From positions 1 to 17,142 of the forward strand of contig JBBDIE010000145.1 in assembly GCA_040880545.1 (NCBI GenBank): a stretch of 17,142 nt of DNA, written 5' to 3'. A program made the translations under genes and the position numbers. Source of the DNA: M55B112 sp040880545. GTDB lineage: Bacteria > Bacteroidota > Bacteroidia > Bacteroidales > GCA-2748055. The notes beneath the pieces are model-generated. The model made no database searches, had not been told where the DNA came from, and worked only from the letters and a program-made list of their open reading frames with translations. Shown here in pieces: positions 1 through 7,303 of this stretch (position 1 is its first letter; each line of letters opens with the position of its first letter).

Positions 1-559
1 GGGTAAACAGAATATTGGCAAGTTTGCTCATCCCGTAAGCCAACCATTTCCTGTATTTTTTCTCCCAGTGGATATCATCGAACCTTATGTTTCCAATTAT
101 ATGGGCGGAACTCGATACATTTACAACCCTGGAATCCTTGGTTTCCCTGAGCAAACTGAATAGTTGACCGGTTAGTGCAAAATGGCCCAGATGGTTAACT
201 CCGAACTGCATTTCAAATCCGTCTTTTGTGCGCCTTAATGGAATAGCCATTAATCCGGCATTGTTTATCAACAGGTCCAACTGCCTGTACTCACGCAAAA
301 ATAATTCCGCAAAAATACGTACGGAAGTCAGATCCGCCAGGTCAAGTTCCATGACCCTTAGACTGGCATCCGGGTTGCATTTCAGTAACTCCTTCCTTGC
401 ATCATCTGCCTTGCCGCTATTCCTGCAGGCCATGATCACCTCGCATCCTTTATCACTTATTATTTTCGTTGTGATGAGTCCCAATCCGCTGTTGGCTCCC
501 GTAACGATGGCGACTTTCCCTGTCATTGATGGAATATCCCCCATGGTCCACTTTCCCAT
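1..559 (-). CDS. Short-chain dehydrogenase/reductase, C-terminus cut by window edge
   Basis: This is an NAD(P)-dependent oxidoreductase of the SDR superfamily. About 186 codons are visible and the rest lies beyond the left edge. The translated minus strand shows the Rossmann nucleotide-binding motif TGANSGLG at residues 20-27, the structural NNAG motif at 99-102, the SSS run holding the catalytic serine at about 149-151, and the catalytic YGMSK (Tyr175, Lys179). The NxxH/LGHF stretch at about 122-127 and the wording around it resemble the retinol dehydrogenase/protochlorophyllide reductase-like SDRs, but the substrate cannot be told. The start at 559 is the most upstream in-frame ATG; Met6 (544) and Met12 (526) are alternatives, and Met12 lies directly before the usual SDR beginning (TGKVAIVTG). 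The gene is divergent from the 710 gene and has no evident functional link to it. Confidence 0.9.
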   Translation of the reverse strand, partial: MGKWTMGDIPSMTGKVAIVTGANSGLGLITTKIISDKGCEVIMACRNSGKADDARKELLKCNPDASLRVMELDLADLTSVRIFAELFLREYRQLDLLINNAGLMAIPLRRTKDGFEMQFGVNHLGHFALTGQLFSLLRETKDSRVVNVSSSAHIIGNIRFDDIHWEKKYRKWLAYGMSKLANILFT

Positions 560-709
560 ATAATTCGAATTTTGCCGCAATCTACTCAATATTCTTAACG
601 CAAAAATTTAAAATAAATGATTTCAGATAGGGTATTTCGTTATTTATGCATCTTACCATTAAAGCGGGTCAATTCGACCTGGAAAACAATAAAAATAAAT
701 CATACAACT

Positions 710-2023
710 ATGAAACGCACGAAGAGATTTACAACAGTACTGGCCATCATGGTAATTACGGCCATGCAGGCTTACGCCGTATACCTGCCCGTAAAGGATG
801 ATGAGGATAAAACTGATACTACCAATTACATTGTCTTCACCGGAAAAGTCATGGATGCTGCTGAAAATAGCCCGCTGCCTTTCGCAACCGTCGAAGGTGA
901 AGGGTTGAATATTGCCACTGTAAGCAACATCGATGGCGATTTTACACTGAAGGTCCCCAGAGATGTGCAGATAAGCAACATCAAGATATCGTATGTCGGA
1001 CATAAAAATACAGTCGTTCCTGTACAAAAATTCAGAAATCTCAATAACCATGTGATTGAGCTTGAACCAAGTCCGGTGAACCTGCAGGAAGTCACCATCA
1101 GATCTGAAAATGCCGAGGACCTGATTGCTGATATCCTGCGGAATATCCGCAAAAATTACAGCAACAAAGAGATGATGATGACCGCATTCTACAGGGAAAC
1201 CATCAGTAAAAGAAGAAACTATGTTTCTATTTCTGAAGCGGTGATCGATATCTATAAATCTGCTTACAACACCGATTTCGGTTTCGATATGGCGAAACTG
1301 ATCCAGGGAAGGAAAAGTGCAGATGTGGAAAAAATGGATACCATCCTGTTCAAAGTACAGGGAGGTCCTGTTACAACACTACTGCTGGATATTGTTAAAA
1401 ATCCACATCTTCTGCTATCAGAAGAATATAAGAAAGTTTACAATTTCAGGATCACCGGAATTATTTCATTAAACGACAGATTACACTATATAATATCATT
1501 CAATCAGCGAAAAAATGTAACTAATCCATACTACAATGGAAAACTTTATGTGGATGTGGACAAACTGGCGATTACTGAAGCTGAGTTTGAATTGAACATG
1601 GTCAATGATATTGAAGTGGCAAGCATGTTTATCCGGAAAAAGCCTGCGGGCATGACAGTTATACCTGAGAAAGCAGTATACAAGGCTAAATATACAATTG
1701 AGGATGACAATACCTGGTATTTCAGCTATGCTCGTGCGGAAGTTAAATTTGATGTGAAATGGGATAAAAAGCTTTTCAAAACTTCCTATTCCACCATGTC
1801 TGAAATTGCCATTACCGACAGAAATGACAAGCCTGCTGAGAAATTTACCCTGAAAGAAAGATACAAACGGTCACAGGTTCTGGATGAGTTGGTATATGTC
1901 TTTTTCGATCAGGATTTCTGGGGAGAATATAACGTAATAGAACCCGACCAGAGCATTGAGTCTGCCATCAGGAGGTTGAATAAGAAGTTCCTGAGAAATT
2001 CAGATGAAGAAACCACACCATAA
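710..2023 (+). CDS. Secreted CarboxypepD_reg-like domain protein (paralogue A)
   Basis: This is a predicted exported protein of 437 residues with no known reaction. I chose ATG 710 rather than the in-frame ATG at 617 because a clean signal peptide begins there: basic MKRTKR, a hydrophobic core, and likely cleavage after AYA at residue 23. Residues about 41-125 form a CarboxypepD_reg-like beta-sandwich (PF13715 type) with the typical PLPFATV and SNIDGDF motifs, as found at the N-terminus of SusC proteins. Residues about 130-430 are a conserved region homologous to the C-terminal part of the protein at 3707-5284. Shared signposts are a SEAV-x-x-I segment, GRK, DT-x-x-FK, LDI-x-x-NP and FWGEYN (403-408). 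No TonB plug, barrel or enzyme motif is visible. It lies 121 bp upstream of the sigma factor in the same direction. The signal peptide and domain call are firm; the role in envelope signalling is inferred. Confidence 0.88.
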   Translation: MKRTKRFTTVLAIMVITAMQAYAVYLPVKDDEDKTDTTNYIVFTGKVMDAAENSPLPFATVEGEGLNIATVSNIDGDFTLKVPRDVQISNIKISYVGHKNTVVPVQKFRNLNNHVIELEPSPVNLQEVTIRSENAEDLIADILRNIRKNYSNKEMMMTAFYRETISKRRNYVSISEAVIDIYKSAYNTDFGFDMAKLIQGRKSADVEKMDTILFKVQGGPVTTLLLDIVKNPHLLLSEEYKKVYNFRITGIISLNDRLHYIISFNQRKNVTNPYYNGKLYVDVDKLAITEAEFELNMVNDIEVASMFIRKKPAGMTVIPEKAVYKAKYTIEDDNTWYFSYARAEVKFDVKWDKKLFKTSYSTMSEIAITDRNDKPAEKFTLKERYKRSQVLDELVYVFFDQDFWGEYNVIEPDQSIESAIRRLNKKFLRNSDEETTP

Positions 2024-2050
2024 AGTTTTATGTTCATAGGTAAGACCATG

Positions 2051-2124
2051 AAAGTGCTGCCTGAAATTTTGTAAATTTGTTTTCCAGGTAATATATTCAA
2101 TCAAGACAATTCAGGCAGCACTTT
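2051..2124. repeat. 15-bp perfect inverted repeat flanking a TAnnTTTG box
   Basis: The left arm AAAGTGCTGCCTGAA (2051-2065) is exactly reverse-complementary to TTCAGGCAGCACTTT (2110-2124), with 44 nt between the arms. It sits wholly in the 121-bp gap between secreted protein A and the ECF sigma gene. As RNA it would form a long-loop hairpin ending in a short U tract, possibly a weak terminator for the upstream gene. As DNA the arms flank a candidate promoter and could bind a regulator. The match is directly visible; the function is unknown. Confidence 0.8.
2072..2079 (+). promoter_or_regulatory. Candidate Bacteroidota -7 promoter element upstream of sigma gene
   Basis: TAAATTTG is a perfect match to the Bacteroidota primary-sigma -7 consensus TAnnTTTG. 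It lies 65 nt upstream of the sigma factor ATG, so transcription would begin near 2086. I see no convincing TTTG -33 element at the expected spacing, so the promoter is either weak, helped by another factor, or a chance match in AT-rich DNA. It lies inside the loop of the 2051-2124 inverted repeat. Confidence 0.4.
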
Positions 2125-2144
2125 TAATCAGTAAGTACCAGGCA

Positions 2145-2696
2145 ATGAATATCAGGGAGACCAGCCGTCTTAATAAAGTCAAAAGTAGTGACGTGAAAGC
2201 GTTCGAAGAACTGTTTCATCAGTTCTACCCTGGTATGTGCAGTTACGCGGAAAGTCTGGTTAATCAATCATCTGTGGCAGAAGAGATCGTACAGGATGTT
2301 TTTTATAATATCTGGAAAAACCGTTACGAACTCAAAATACACAGCAGCTGGCAAAGTTACCTCTTCAGGTCAGTGTTCAATAATTCGATGATGCACCTAA
2401 GAAGATCAAGAAGAGAACAACCGCTTGATGAACAATGGGCAGAGAGCCAGCTTACAGCCACGGAGCAGCCATCTGAAGAGATGGATGCAAAAGAACTGAA
2501 TGCGGTACTTATTTATACCCTCCAGGGTTTGCCGGACAGGACCCAGGAGATTTTTAAACTAAGCAGGTTTGAAGGAATGAAGTATAGGGAGATCGCTGAA
2601 AAGCTCTCTGTTTCAGTGAAAACTGTGGAGTCTAACATGGGAAAAGCGCTCAGGGCACTACGCTCTTCAATTGACCAATTCAGTAAAACTGCCTGA
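2145..2696 (+). CDS. ECF-type RNA polymerase sigma-70 factor
   Basis: This is an extracytoplasmic-function sigma factor of 183 residues, the usual length for Bacteroidota FecI/RpoE-like factors. Region 2 spans about residues 18-88, with the core-binding AEEIVQDVFYNIWKNR block (45-60) and SYLFRSVFNN (71-80). After a short acidic linker, region 4 spans about 116-172, with LPDRTQEIF followed by the helix-turn-helix around KYREIAEKLSVSVKTVESN. It should direct RNA polymerase to a small regulon when released by the anti-sigma factor encoded 2 bp downstream. That spacing and shared direction indicate an operon with co-regulated synthesis. The family is certain; the target promoters cannot be read from the sequence. 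No second copy of an obvious shared promoter motif was found by eye in front of the other genes. Confidence 0.95.
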   Translation: MNIRETSRLNKVKSSDVKAFEELFHQFYPGMCSYAESLVNQSSVAEEIVQDVFYNIWKNRYELKIHSSWQSYLFRSVFNNSMMHLRRSRREQPLDEQWAESQLTATEQPSEEMDAKELNAVLIYTLQGLPDRTQEIFKLSRFEGMKYREIAEKLSVSVKTVESNMGKALRALRSSIDQFSKTA

Positions 2697-2698
2697 TC

Positions 2699-3694
2699 AT
2701 GAAAAGAAATAAAAAATACTGGAACGATATCGCCGGTTATATTTCCGGCGAAATGAATCCCGAAGAGGCCGGGATGTTCCTCGAGGAGGTAAAACAGGAC
2801 CATCAAATGAAAAATGATTACGAACTGATGAAAAAGAGCTGGAATGATTTCAATTCCAATCCGGAAGAAAAATACAGGGATACGGGTATAGCCTGGAACA
2901 AACTGCATGAGAGACTGATGATCGATGGACAACTGGATGAGCAACCTCCTGTGATTCGTATGAACAAGGTGGCATACACAATACGTATTGCAGCTATCAT
3001 TCTTCTTATACTGGCTGTGGGTGTCCCGGCAGTATATTATTCTGTGACCAGGTTCGGGACTACGAAAGATATCATGGAATATTCCGCCAGGGACGGGATC
3101 CTCACAGTGGACCTCCCGGATGGCAGCAGGGTATTTCTAAACAAAGATGCAAACCTGGTATTTAAAGAGTCCTATGAATTACAAAGAGATGTTACACTCA
3201 AAGGGGAAGGATATTTTGACGTGATGGAGGACCCCGCTCGGCCATTCACAGTAAATACCGGAAAAGTGGTTGTAACCGTCCTGGGAACTTCCTTCAATAT
3301 CAAGGAATCGGATAAGGATAATACCGAGGTGTTTGTTGAGCAGGGGAAAGTCAGAATGGAACTTAAAAATGGCAGGAATTCGGTAACCCTTGTTCCTGGA
3401 CAATTGGGAAAAGCAAACGGAGACCTTGTTGCTACGGTGCAGGAAAACCAGAACTATCTGTCATGGAAAACCAAAGACTTTAAATTCGTGGATGAGCCCG
3501 TTGAAAATATACTGGGTGTGCTGGAGGAAGCCTATCATGTGGAAGTTCGGAGTGAGGATATGTCCGTGTCCGATATGCGGCTAACCACCTCCTACAGCGA
3601 CCAGTCATTTGACGCCATACTTTCCACCATTTGCGCAGCGTTAAATATGCAATACCATAAAGACGGTAAAGTTTATATATTGCAACCAAATTAA
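2699..3694 (+). CDS. FecR-family transmembrane anti-sigma factor
   Basis: This is a single-pass inner-membrane anti-sigma factor of 331 residues. The N-terminal cytoplasmic part (about 1-92) is helical and charged and should bind the sigma factor. One membrane helix lies at about residues 94-115. The periplasmic FecR domain covers about 125-230, with the typical LPDGSRVFLN, GEGYFDV and VLGTSFN motifs. The C-terminus (about 258-329) matches the DUF4974 pattern of Bacteroidota FecR proteins, which has an STN-like layout. ATG 2699 follows the sigma stop by 2 bp, suggesting translational coupling. The TAA stop at 3692-3694 is in the same reading frame as the following gene, four codons before its TTG start. 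In the known FecIRA scheme, this periplasmic domain receives the signal from an outer-membrane transducer through an STN domain; here the neighbouring STN carrier is the protein at 3707. Confidence 0.95.
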   Translation: MKRNKKYWNDIAGYISGEMNPEEAGMFLEEVKQDHQMKNDYELMKKSWNDFNSNPEEKYRDTGIAWNKLHERLMIDGQLDEQPPVIRMNKVAYTIRIAAIILLILAVGVPAVYYSVTRFGTTKDIMEYSARDGILTVDLPDGSRVFLNKDANLVFKESYELQRDVTLKGEGYFDVMEDPARPFTVNTGKVVVTVLGTSFNIKESDKDNTEVFVEQGKVRMELKNGRNSVTLVPGQLGKANGDLVATVQENQNYLSWKTKDFKFVDEPVENILGVLEEAYHVEVRSEDMSVSDMRLTTSYSDQSFDAILSTICAALNMQYHKDGKVYILQPN

Positions 3695-3706
3695 CAATGC
3701 ATTGAT

Positions 3707-5284
3707 TTGAACACAAACAGGAGATATCTGCAAATTCTACTGCTTTTCATACTCCTTGTTGTGCCAGTAAACCATCTTATTTCCCAGGAACCTGAAGATA
3801 TAAAAGTTACCATTCGCTCGGTGAATAAACCGCTGCATGAAGTTCTTGATGATCTTACCTCCCAGTGTGGTTACAACTTCACATTCGACTCCAGACTCAC
3901 AGACAGCAGAAGGCGCATCAACCTCAACCTTAAAGAAATAACAATAAACGAGGCGATCGATACCATCTTCAGGAATCCTGACCTCACCTTCCGTGTAATC
4001 CACAGAAACATTGTGATTTTTCCAAAAACCATCCGGGAAGATACAACCAACACGGATACCACCGCCGGAACTCCCGGCATACTTTCAGTGGGCGGATCAA
4101 TCATTGACCAGCAATCAGGAAAACCGCTGCCTTTTGCTACCATAGCCGTAATGGGAACTTACTACGGTACAGTCTCGAACACCGATGGCAGTTTTATGCT
4201 CCGAATCCCGGACACAATCCGTCAGCCTATCCTGGTATCCTCCTATATCGGATACAAAAACCGGTATATCCCCGTAAGCTTTGATTCGGAGGACCAGGTG
4301 GAGATCAGTATGCACAAAACTATTATCTCGCTCCAGGAAGTCATCATCCGCTACCAGGATCCGGTGAGCCTGCTCACTGCCTCCATCGGCAGGTTTCATG
4401 AGAATTATATGAATGAACCTGCAGGAATGCAGGCGTATTACAGGGAAAGGGTAAGAAAGGATGATAAGTCGATGATCTTTTCTGAAGCAGTAGTGGAGAT
4501 AGCAAAAGCTCCTTATAACAACCCCCTGGCCAATGAGAGAACCCGTTTGCTGAAAGGGCGGAAGATCACCAATATTGAAAACCAGGACACCGTAGTATTT
4601 AAGATCCGGTCCGGATTGATTACCATGCTGCAACTGGATATCATCAGGAATCCTCCCGGATTTCTCTTACCCGATTTTCCAGCTGTTTACGATTTTCAAT
4701 ATTCCGATGTGGTCTCATTCAAGGATAAGCTGGTCTATGTGATTTCATTCAAACAGAAAGAAAACGTGGACGAAACACTGTTCAGAGGAGAGTTGTATAT
4801 CGACCGGGAATCCCTTGCCATCATCGCGGCGGATTTTGAATACGACCCTGTAAGGCTGGGCCGGGAAGAAAGTATGTTTGTTGCAAAAAAAAGCAGGGGT
4901 GTTAATATCCGCCCCCTGACTGCAAAATACCACGTGGAATATCAATATGACAGCAGTCGTTACCATCTCGCCCAGGTACAGGGAGAGGTGAAATTCAAGG
5001 TAAGAAAAAGAAGGCAATGGATCGCTTCCAGGTACCAGATCAATCTGGACCTGGTCATTACCAATACAGATCCGGGGAACCCCCCCAGGATCAGATCCGG
5101 TGAACAACTCAAACCGGCAACGATTATTTCCGATCAGGTTTTTGTTTATGATGCTAAATTCTGGGGCGAATACAATACCATTGCCCCGGAAGCCACCCTT
5201 ACCGAAGCTTTGAAAAATATTGAGAAATCGTTACTGGAGATTCAGCCTGGCATTAACGCTTCAAACATAGCAGGTGAAGACTGA
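3707..5284 (+). CDS. Secreted STN + CarboxypepD_reg-like protein without barrel (paralogue B)
   Basis: This is an exported protein of 525 residues. The start is TTG at 3707: it gives a good signal peptide (basic start, hydrophobic 8-20, likely cleavage after ISQ at 27), an in-frame stop lies only 12 nt upstream, and no nearby in-frame ATG exists. Residues about 33-105 are a secretin/TonB short N-terminal (STN) domain, the module that contacts FecR in FecA-type transducers. Residues about 125-213 are a CarboxypepD_reg-like domain (PLPFATI, SNTDGSF). The rest, to about 510, is homologous to the C-terminal region of the 710 gene product and includes FWGEYN (485-490). There is no TonB plug and no room for a 22-strand barrel. 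It lies 12 bp after FecR, so it is almost certainly co-transcribed with sigma and anti-sigma. A role as a periplasmic signal partner of FecR is inferred; its ligand is unknown. Confidence 0.9.
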   Translation: MNTNRRYLQILLLFILLVVPVNHLISQEPEDIKVTIRSVNKPLHEVLDDLTSQCGYNFTFDSRLTDSRRRINLNLKEITINEAIDTIFRNPDLTFRVIHRNIVIFPKTIREDTTNTDTTAGTPGILSVGGSIIDQQSGKPLPFATIAVMGTYYGTVSNTDGSFMLRIPDTIRQPILVSSYIGYKNRYIPVSFDSEDQVEISMHKTIISLQEVIIRYQDPVSLLTASIGRFHENYMNEPAGMQAYYRERVRKDDKSMIFSEAVVEIAKAPYNNPLANERTRLLKGRKITNIENQDTVVFKIRSGLITMLQLDIIRNPPGFLLPDFPAVYDFQYSDVVSFKDKLVYVISFKQKENVDETLFRGELYIDRESLAIIAADFEYDPVRLGREESMFVAKKSRGVNIRPLTAKYHVEYQYDSSRYHLAQVQGEVKFKVRKRRQWIASRYQINLDLVITNTDPGNPPRIRSGEQLKPATIISDQVFVYDAKFWGEYNTIAPEATLTEALKNIEKSLLEIQPGINASNIAGED

Positions 5285-5449
5285 AGCAAGGCATGTGATG
5301 ACTGTTTTGAAGTCGGGCATAACGCATCTATGGACGTTTTCTTGCAAGCACAAAAAAATATTAATTAGATGTGTATTATTCGACGAATTTAGGAAATTAT
5401 TGTTAAAATTGTTCCCCACATGCTTTAACTGAATCTAATCTAACAGCTG

Positions 5450-7291
5450 ATGGCTCTGAACTCGCTCGATTGGGTAATTATTGCCCTTTTTTTTGTACTC
5501 CTGGTTAGCATCGGATTTCTTGCTTCCCGAGGAGCCGGCAAAAACACTGCAAGCTTTTTTCTATCCAATCGAAACATGCCCTGGTGGCTGTTGGGAGTTT
5601 CCATGGTTGCCACCACCTTCTCCTGCGACACACCAAACCTGGTTACCGATATGGTGCGTACCGGCGGTGTGGCATCCAACTGGCAATGGTGGGCCTTCCT
5701 GCTCACCGGCATGCTCACCGTATTTGTATATGCAAAGCTGTGGAACAGGTCCCAGGTGCTTACCGACAATGAATTCTACGAGCTAAGGTACAGTGGTAAA
5801 ATGGCTGAATTCCTGCGAGGATTCAGGGCGGTTTACCTGGGTATTTTTTTTAATGTTATGGTCATCGCCAGTGTCTCACTGGCATTCATAAAGATAGTTA
5901 GTGTCATGCTTGGTGTGAACCCCACCATCGCCCTGATCGTGGCAGCGGTGATCATCGTATTTTATTCCAGTCTCGGCGGACTCAAATCAATCATATATAC
6001 CGATCTCTTCCAGTTCTCCTTTGCGTTGTTCGGAGCAATCATCGCCGCAGTATTTGTTGTGAAATCGCCCGAAATCGGGGGAATGAATGCACTAATGACC
6101 AACCCGGCTATCTCTGACAAGCTCAGGCTGGTACCCGATATTAACAATACGGAACTCTTTATCAGCATCTTCCTGATACCCATTGCCGTTCAGTGGTGGG
6201 CAGCCTGGTATCCCGGTGCAGAACCAGGTGGAGGAGGCTACGTGGTCCAGCGGATGCTCTCGGCAAAAAATGAAAAGCATGCCATTGGCGCCACTATGTT
6301 GTTCAATTTTTTCCATTATGCGATACGCCCCTGGCCCTGGATCATTGTGGGACTCGCTTCACTCATTATCTTCCCTAACCTGGATTCTCTGCTGCATGCT
6401 TTTCCAAACGTGAATCCGCAATTCGTGAAACATGACCTGGCGTACCCTGCCATGCTGAAAACATTCCTTCCTGCCGGGTTACTGGGCCTGGTGGTTGCAT
6501 CCCTGATGGCTGCCTTCATGTCCACTGTGGCATCCCAGATAAACTGGGCATCTTCATACCTGGTTAACGACCTCTACGGCCGCTTCATTAAACCTGATGC
6601 AACTGAAAAACAACGGGTGCGCTTCGGAAGGTTCTCAACAGTAATGCTTATGACACTTTCTGTGCTGCTTGCCCTTTCATTGTCAAACGCGTTGCAGGTT
6701 TTCAGATACCTGTTGATGATCGGCGCAGGAACAGGCCTGTTGTATATCCTCCGGTGGTTCTGGTGGCGAATCAATGCCTATTCCGAACTGGTGGCCATGA
6801 TCGCCGCCTTTACGTTTTCCATCACCTTTATTCTTATGGAAAACTTCGGAATGACTGAACTGGGCGATGATAAAATCATTATTGCCGGAGTACATACGAC
6901 CATGGGAGCCTGGAATATATTTAAGTTCCTCTCCATCGTCGGACTGACAACTGTCTGCTGGATCGTCACTTCACTTGTTACCAAACCTGTAGAAGACAAG
7001 ATATTACGCAGCTTCTATACAAAGATCAAACCTGGCGGGCCTGGATGGAAAAAGGTGCTGGAAAAAGCACGGTCCGAAGGGGTGGAACTGGTCAAGGAGA
7101 AAGACCTCAGATGGGATGTGCCAACAGGGATTCTTGCCATGGTGCTGGGAGCCGTGGCCATCTACAGTGTTCTGTTCTCCATCGGGATGTTCCTGTACAA
7201 CGACACGAAGATGGCCTATGTATTTATGATCATCGGGGTGCTTTCCACCACCGGAATGATCTTTTTCTGGCGAAAACTCAGAACGGAATAA
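5450..7291 (+). CDS. Sodium:solute symporter (SSS family)
   Basis: This is an inner-membrane Na+-coupled transporter of 613 residues, with about 13-15 hydrophobic segments spread over the whole length. SSS hallmarks are GGLKSIIYTDLFQF (about 176-189) and the later AAFMSTVASQINWASS segment (354-369), whose Ser358/Thr359 occupy the position of the conserved Na+-site residues in this family. A cytoplasmic hydrophilic loop around 500-550 precedes the last two helices. Homologues carry sugars, uronates, nucleosides or sialic acid. Its position beside two glycosidases and a SusC/D pair suggests uptake of a released saccharide, but the exact substrate is not readable. It stands 165 bp after the signalling block and ends 12 bp before the convergent glycosidase, so no separate terminator fits between them. 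Confidence 0.93.
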   Translation: MALNSLDWVIIALFFVLLVSIGFLASRGAGKNTASFFLSNRNMPWWLLGVSMVATTFSCDTPNLVTDMVRTGGVASNWQWWAFLLTGMLTVFVYAKLWNRSQVLTDNEFYELRYSGKMAEFLRGFRAVYLGIFFNVMVIASVSLAFIKIVSVMLGVNPTIALIVAAVIIVFYSSLGGLKSIIYTDLFQFSFALFGAIIAAVFVVKSPEIGGMNALMTNPAISDKLRLVPDINNTELFISIFLIPIAVQWWAAWYPGAEPGGGGYVVQRMLSAKNEKHAIGATMLFNFFHYAIRPWPWIIVGLASLIIFPNLDSLLHAFPNVNPQFVKHDLAYPAMLKTFLPAGLLGLVVASLMAAFMSTVASQINWASSYLVNDLYGRFIKPDATEKQRVRFGRFSTVMLMTLSVLLALSLSNALQVFRYLLMIGAGTGLLYILRWFWWRINAYSELVAMIAAFTFSITFILMENFGMTELGDDKIIIAGVHTTMGAWNIFKFLSIVGLTTVCWIVTSLVTKPVEDKILRSFYTKIKPGGPGWKKVLEKARSEGVELVKEKDLRWDVPTGILAMVLGAVAIYSVLFSIGMFLYNDTKMAYVFMIIGVLSTTGMIFFWRKLRTE

Positions 7292-7303
7292 CCAGATTTC
7301 CAC

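Noticed and set aside
228..563. Plus-strand open frame of 111 codons at the left end
   Set aside because: It is antisense to the short-chain dehydrogenase, whose TGANSGLG, NNAG and YGMSK motifs make the minus strand the real coding strand.
617..709. Upstream ATG extending secreted protein A by 31 residues
   Set aside because: The extension destroys the N-terminal position of a clear signal peptide that starts at Met 710, and has no family-like sequence.
2048..2074. Mini-ORF MKVLPEIL in front of the sigma gene, as a possible leader peptide
   Set aside because: It is eight codons long, has no ribosome-binding signal and lies upstream of the likely transcription start; it mainly reflects the left arm of the inverted repeat.
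3692..3709. Stop-codon read-through making a FecR-STN fusion
   Set aside because: A TAA stop is followed by a downstream start with its own good signal peptide, which would be pointless inside a fusion. The shared frame is noted but two proteins are far more likely.
4115..4633. Minus-strand open frame of 172 codons inside the STN protein gene
   Set aside because: It is antisense to a well-supported gene, with no domain, signal peptide or plausible start context.
5378..5388. Short palindrome ATTCGACGAAT upstream of the symporter as an operator
   Set aside because: It is 11 bp with five-base arms in AT-rich DNA and does not extend; too likely by chance to list as a site.
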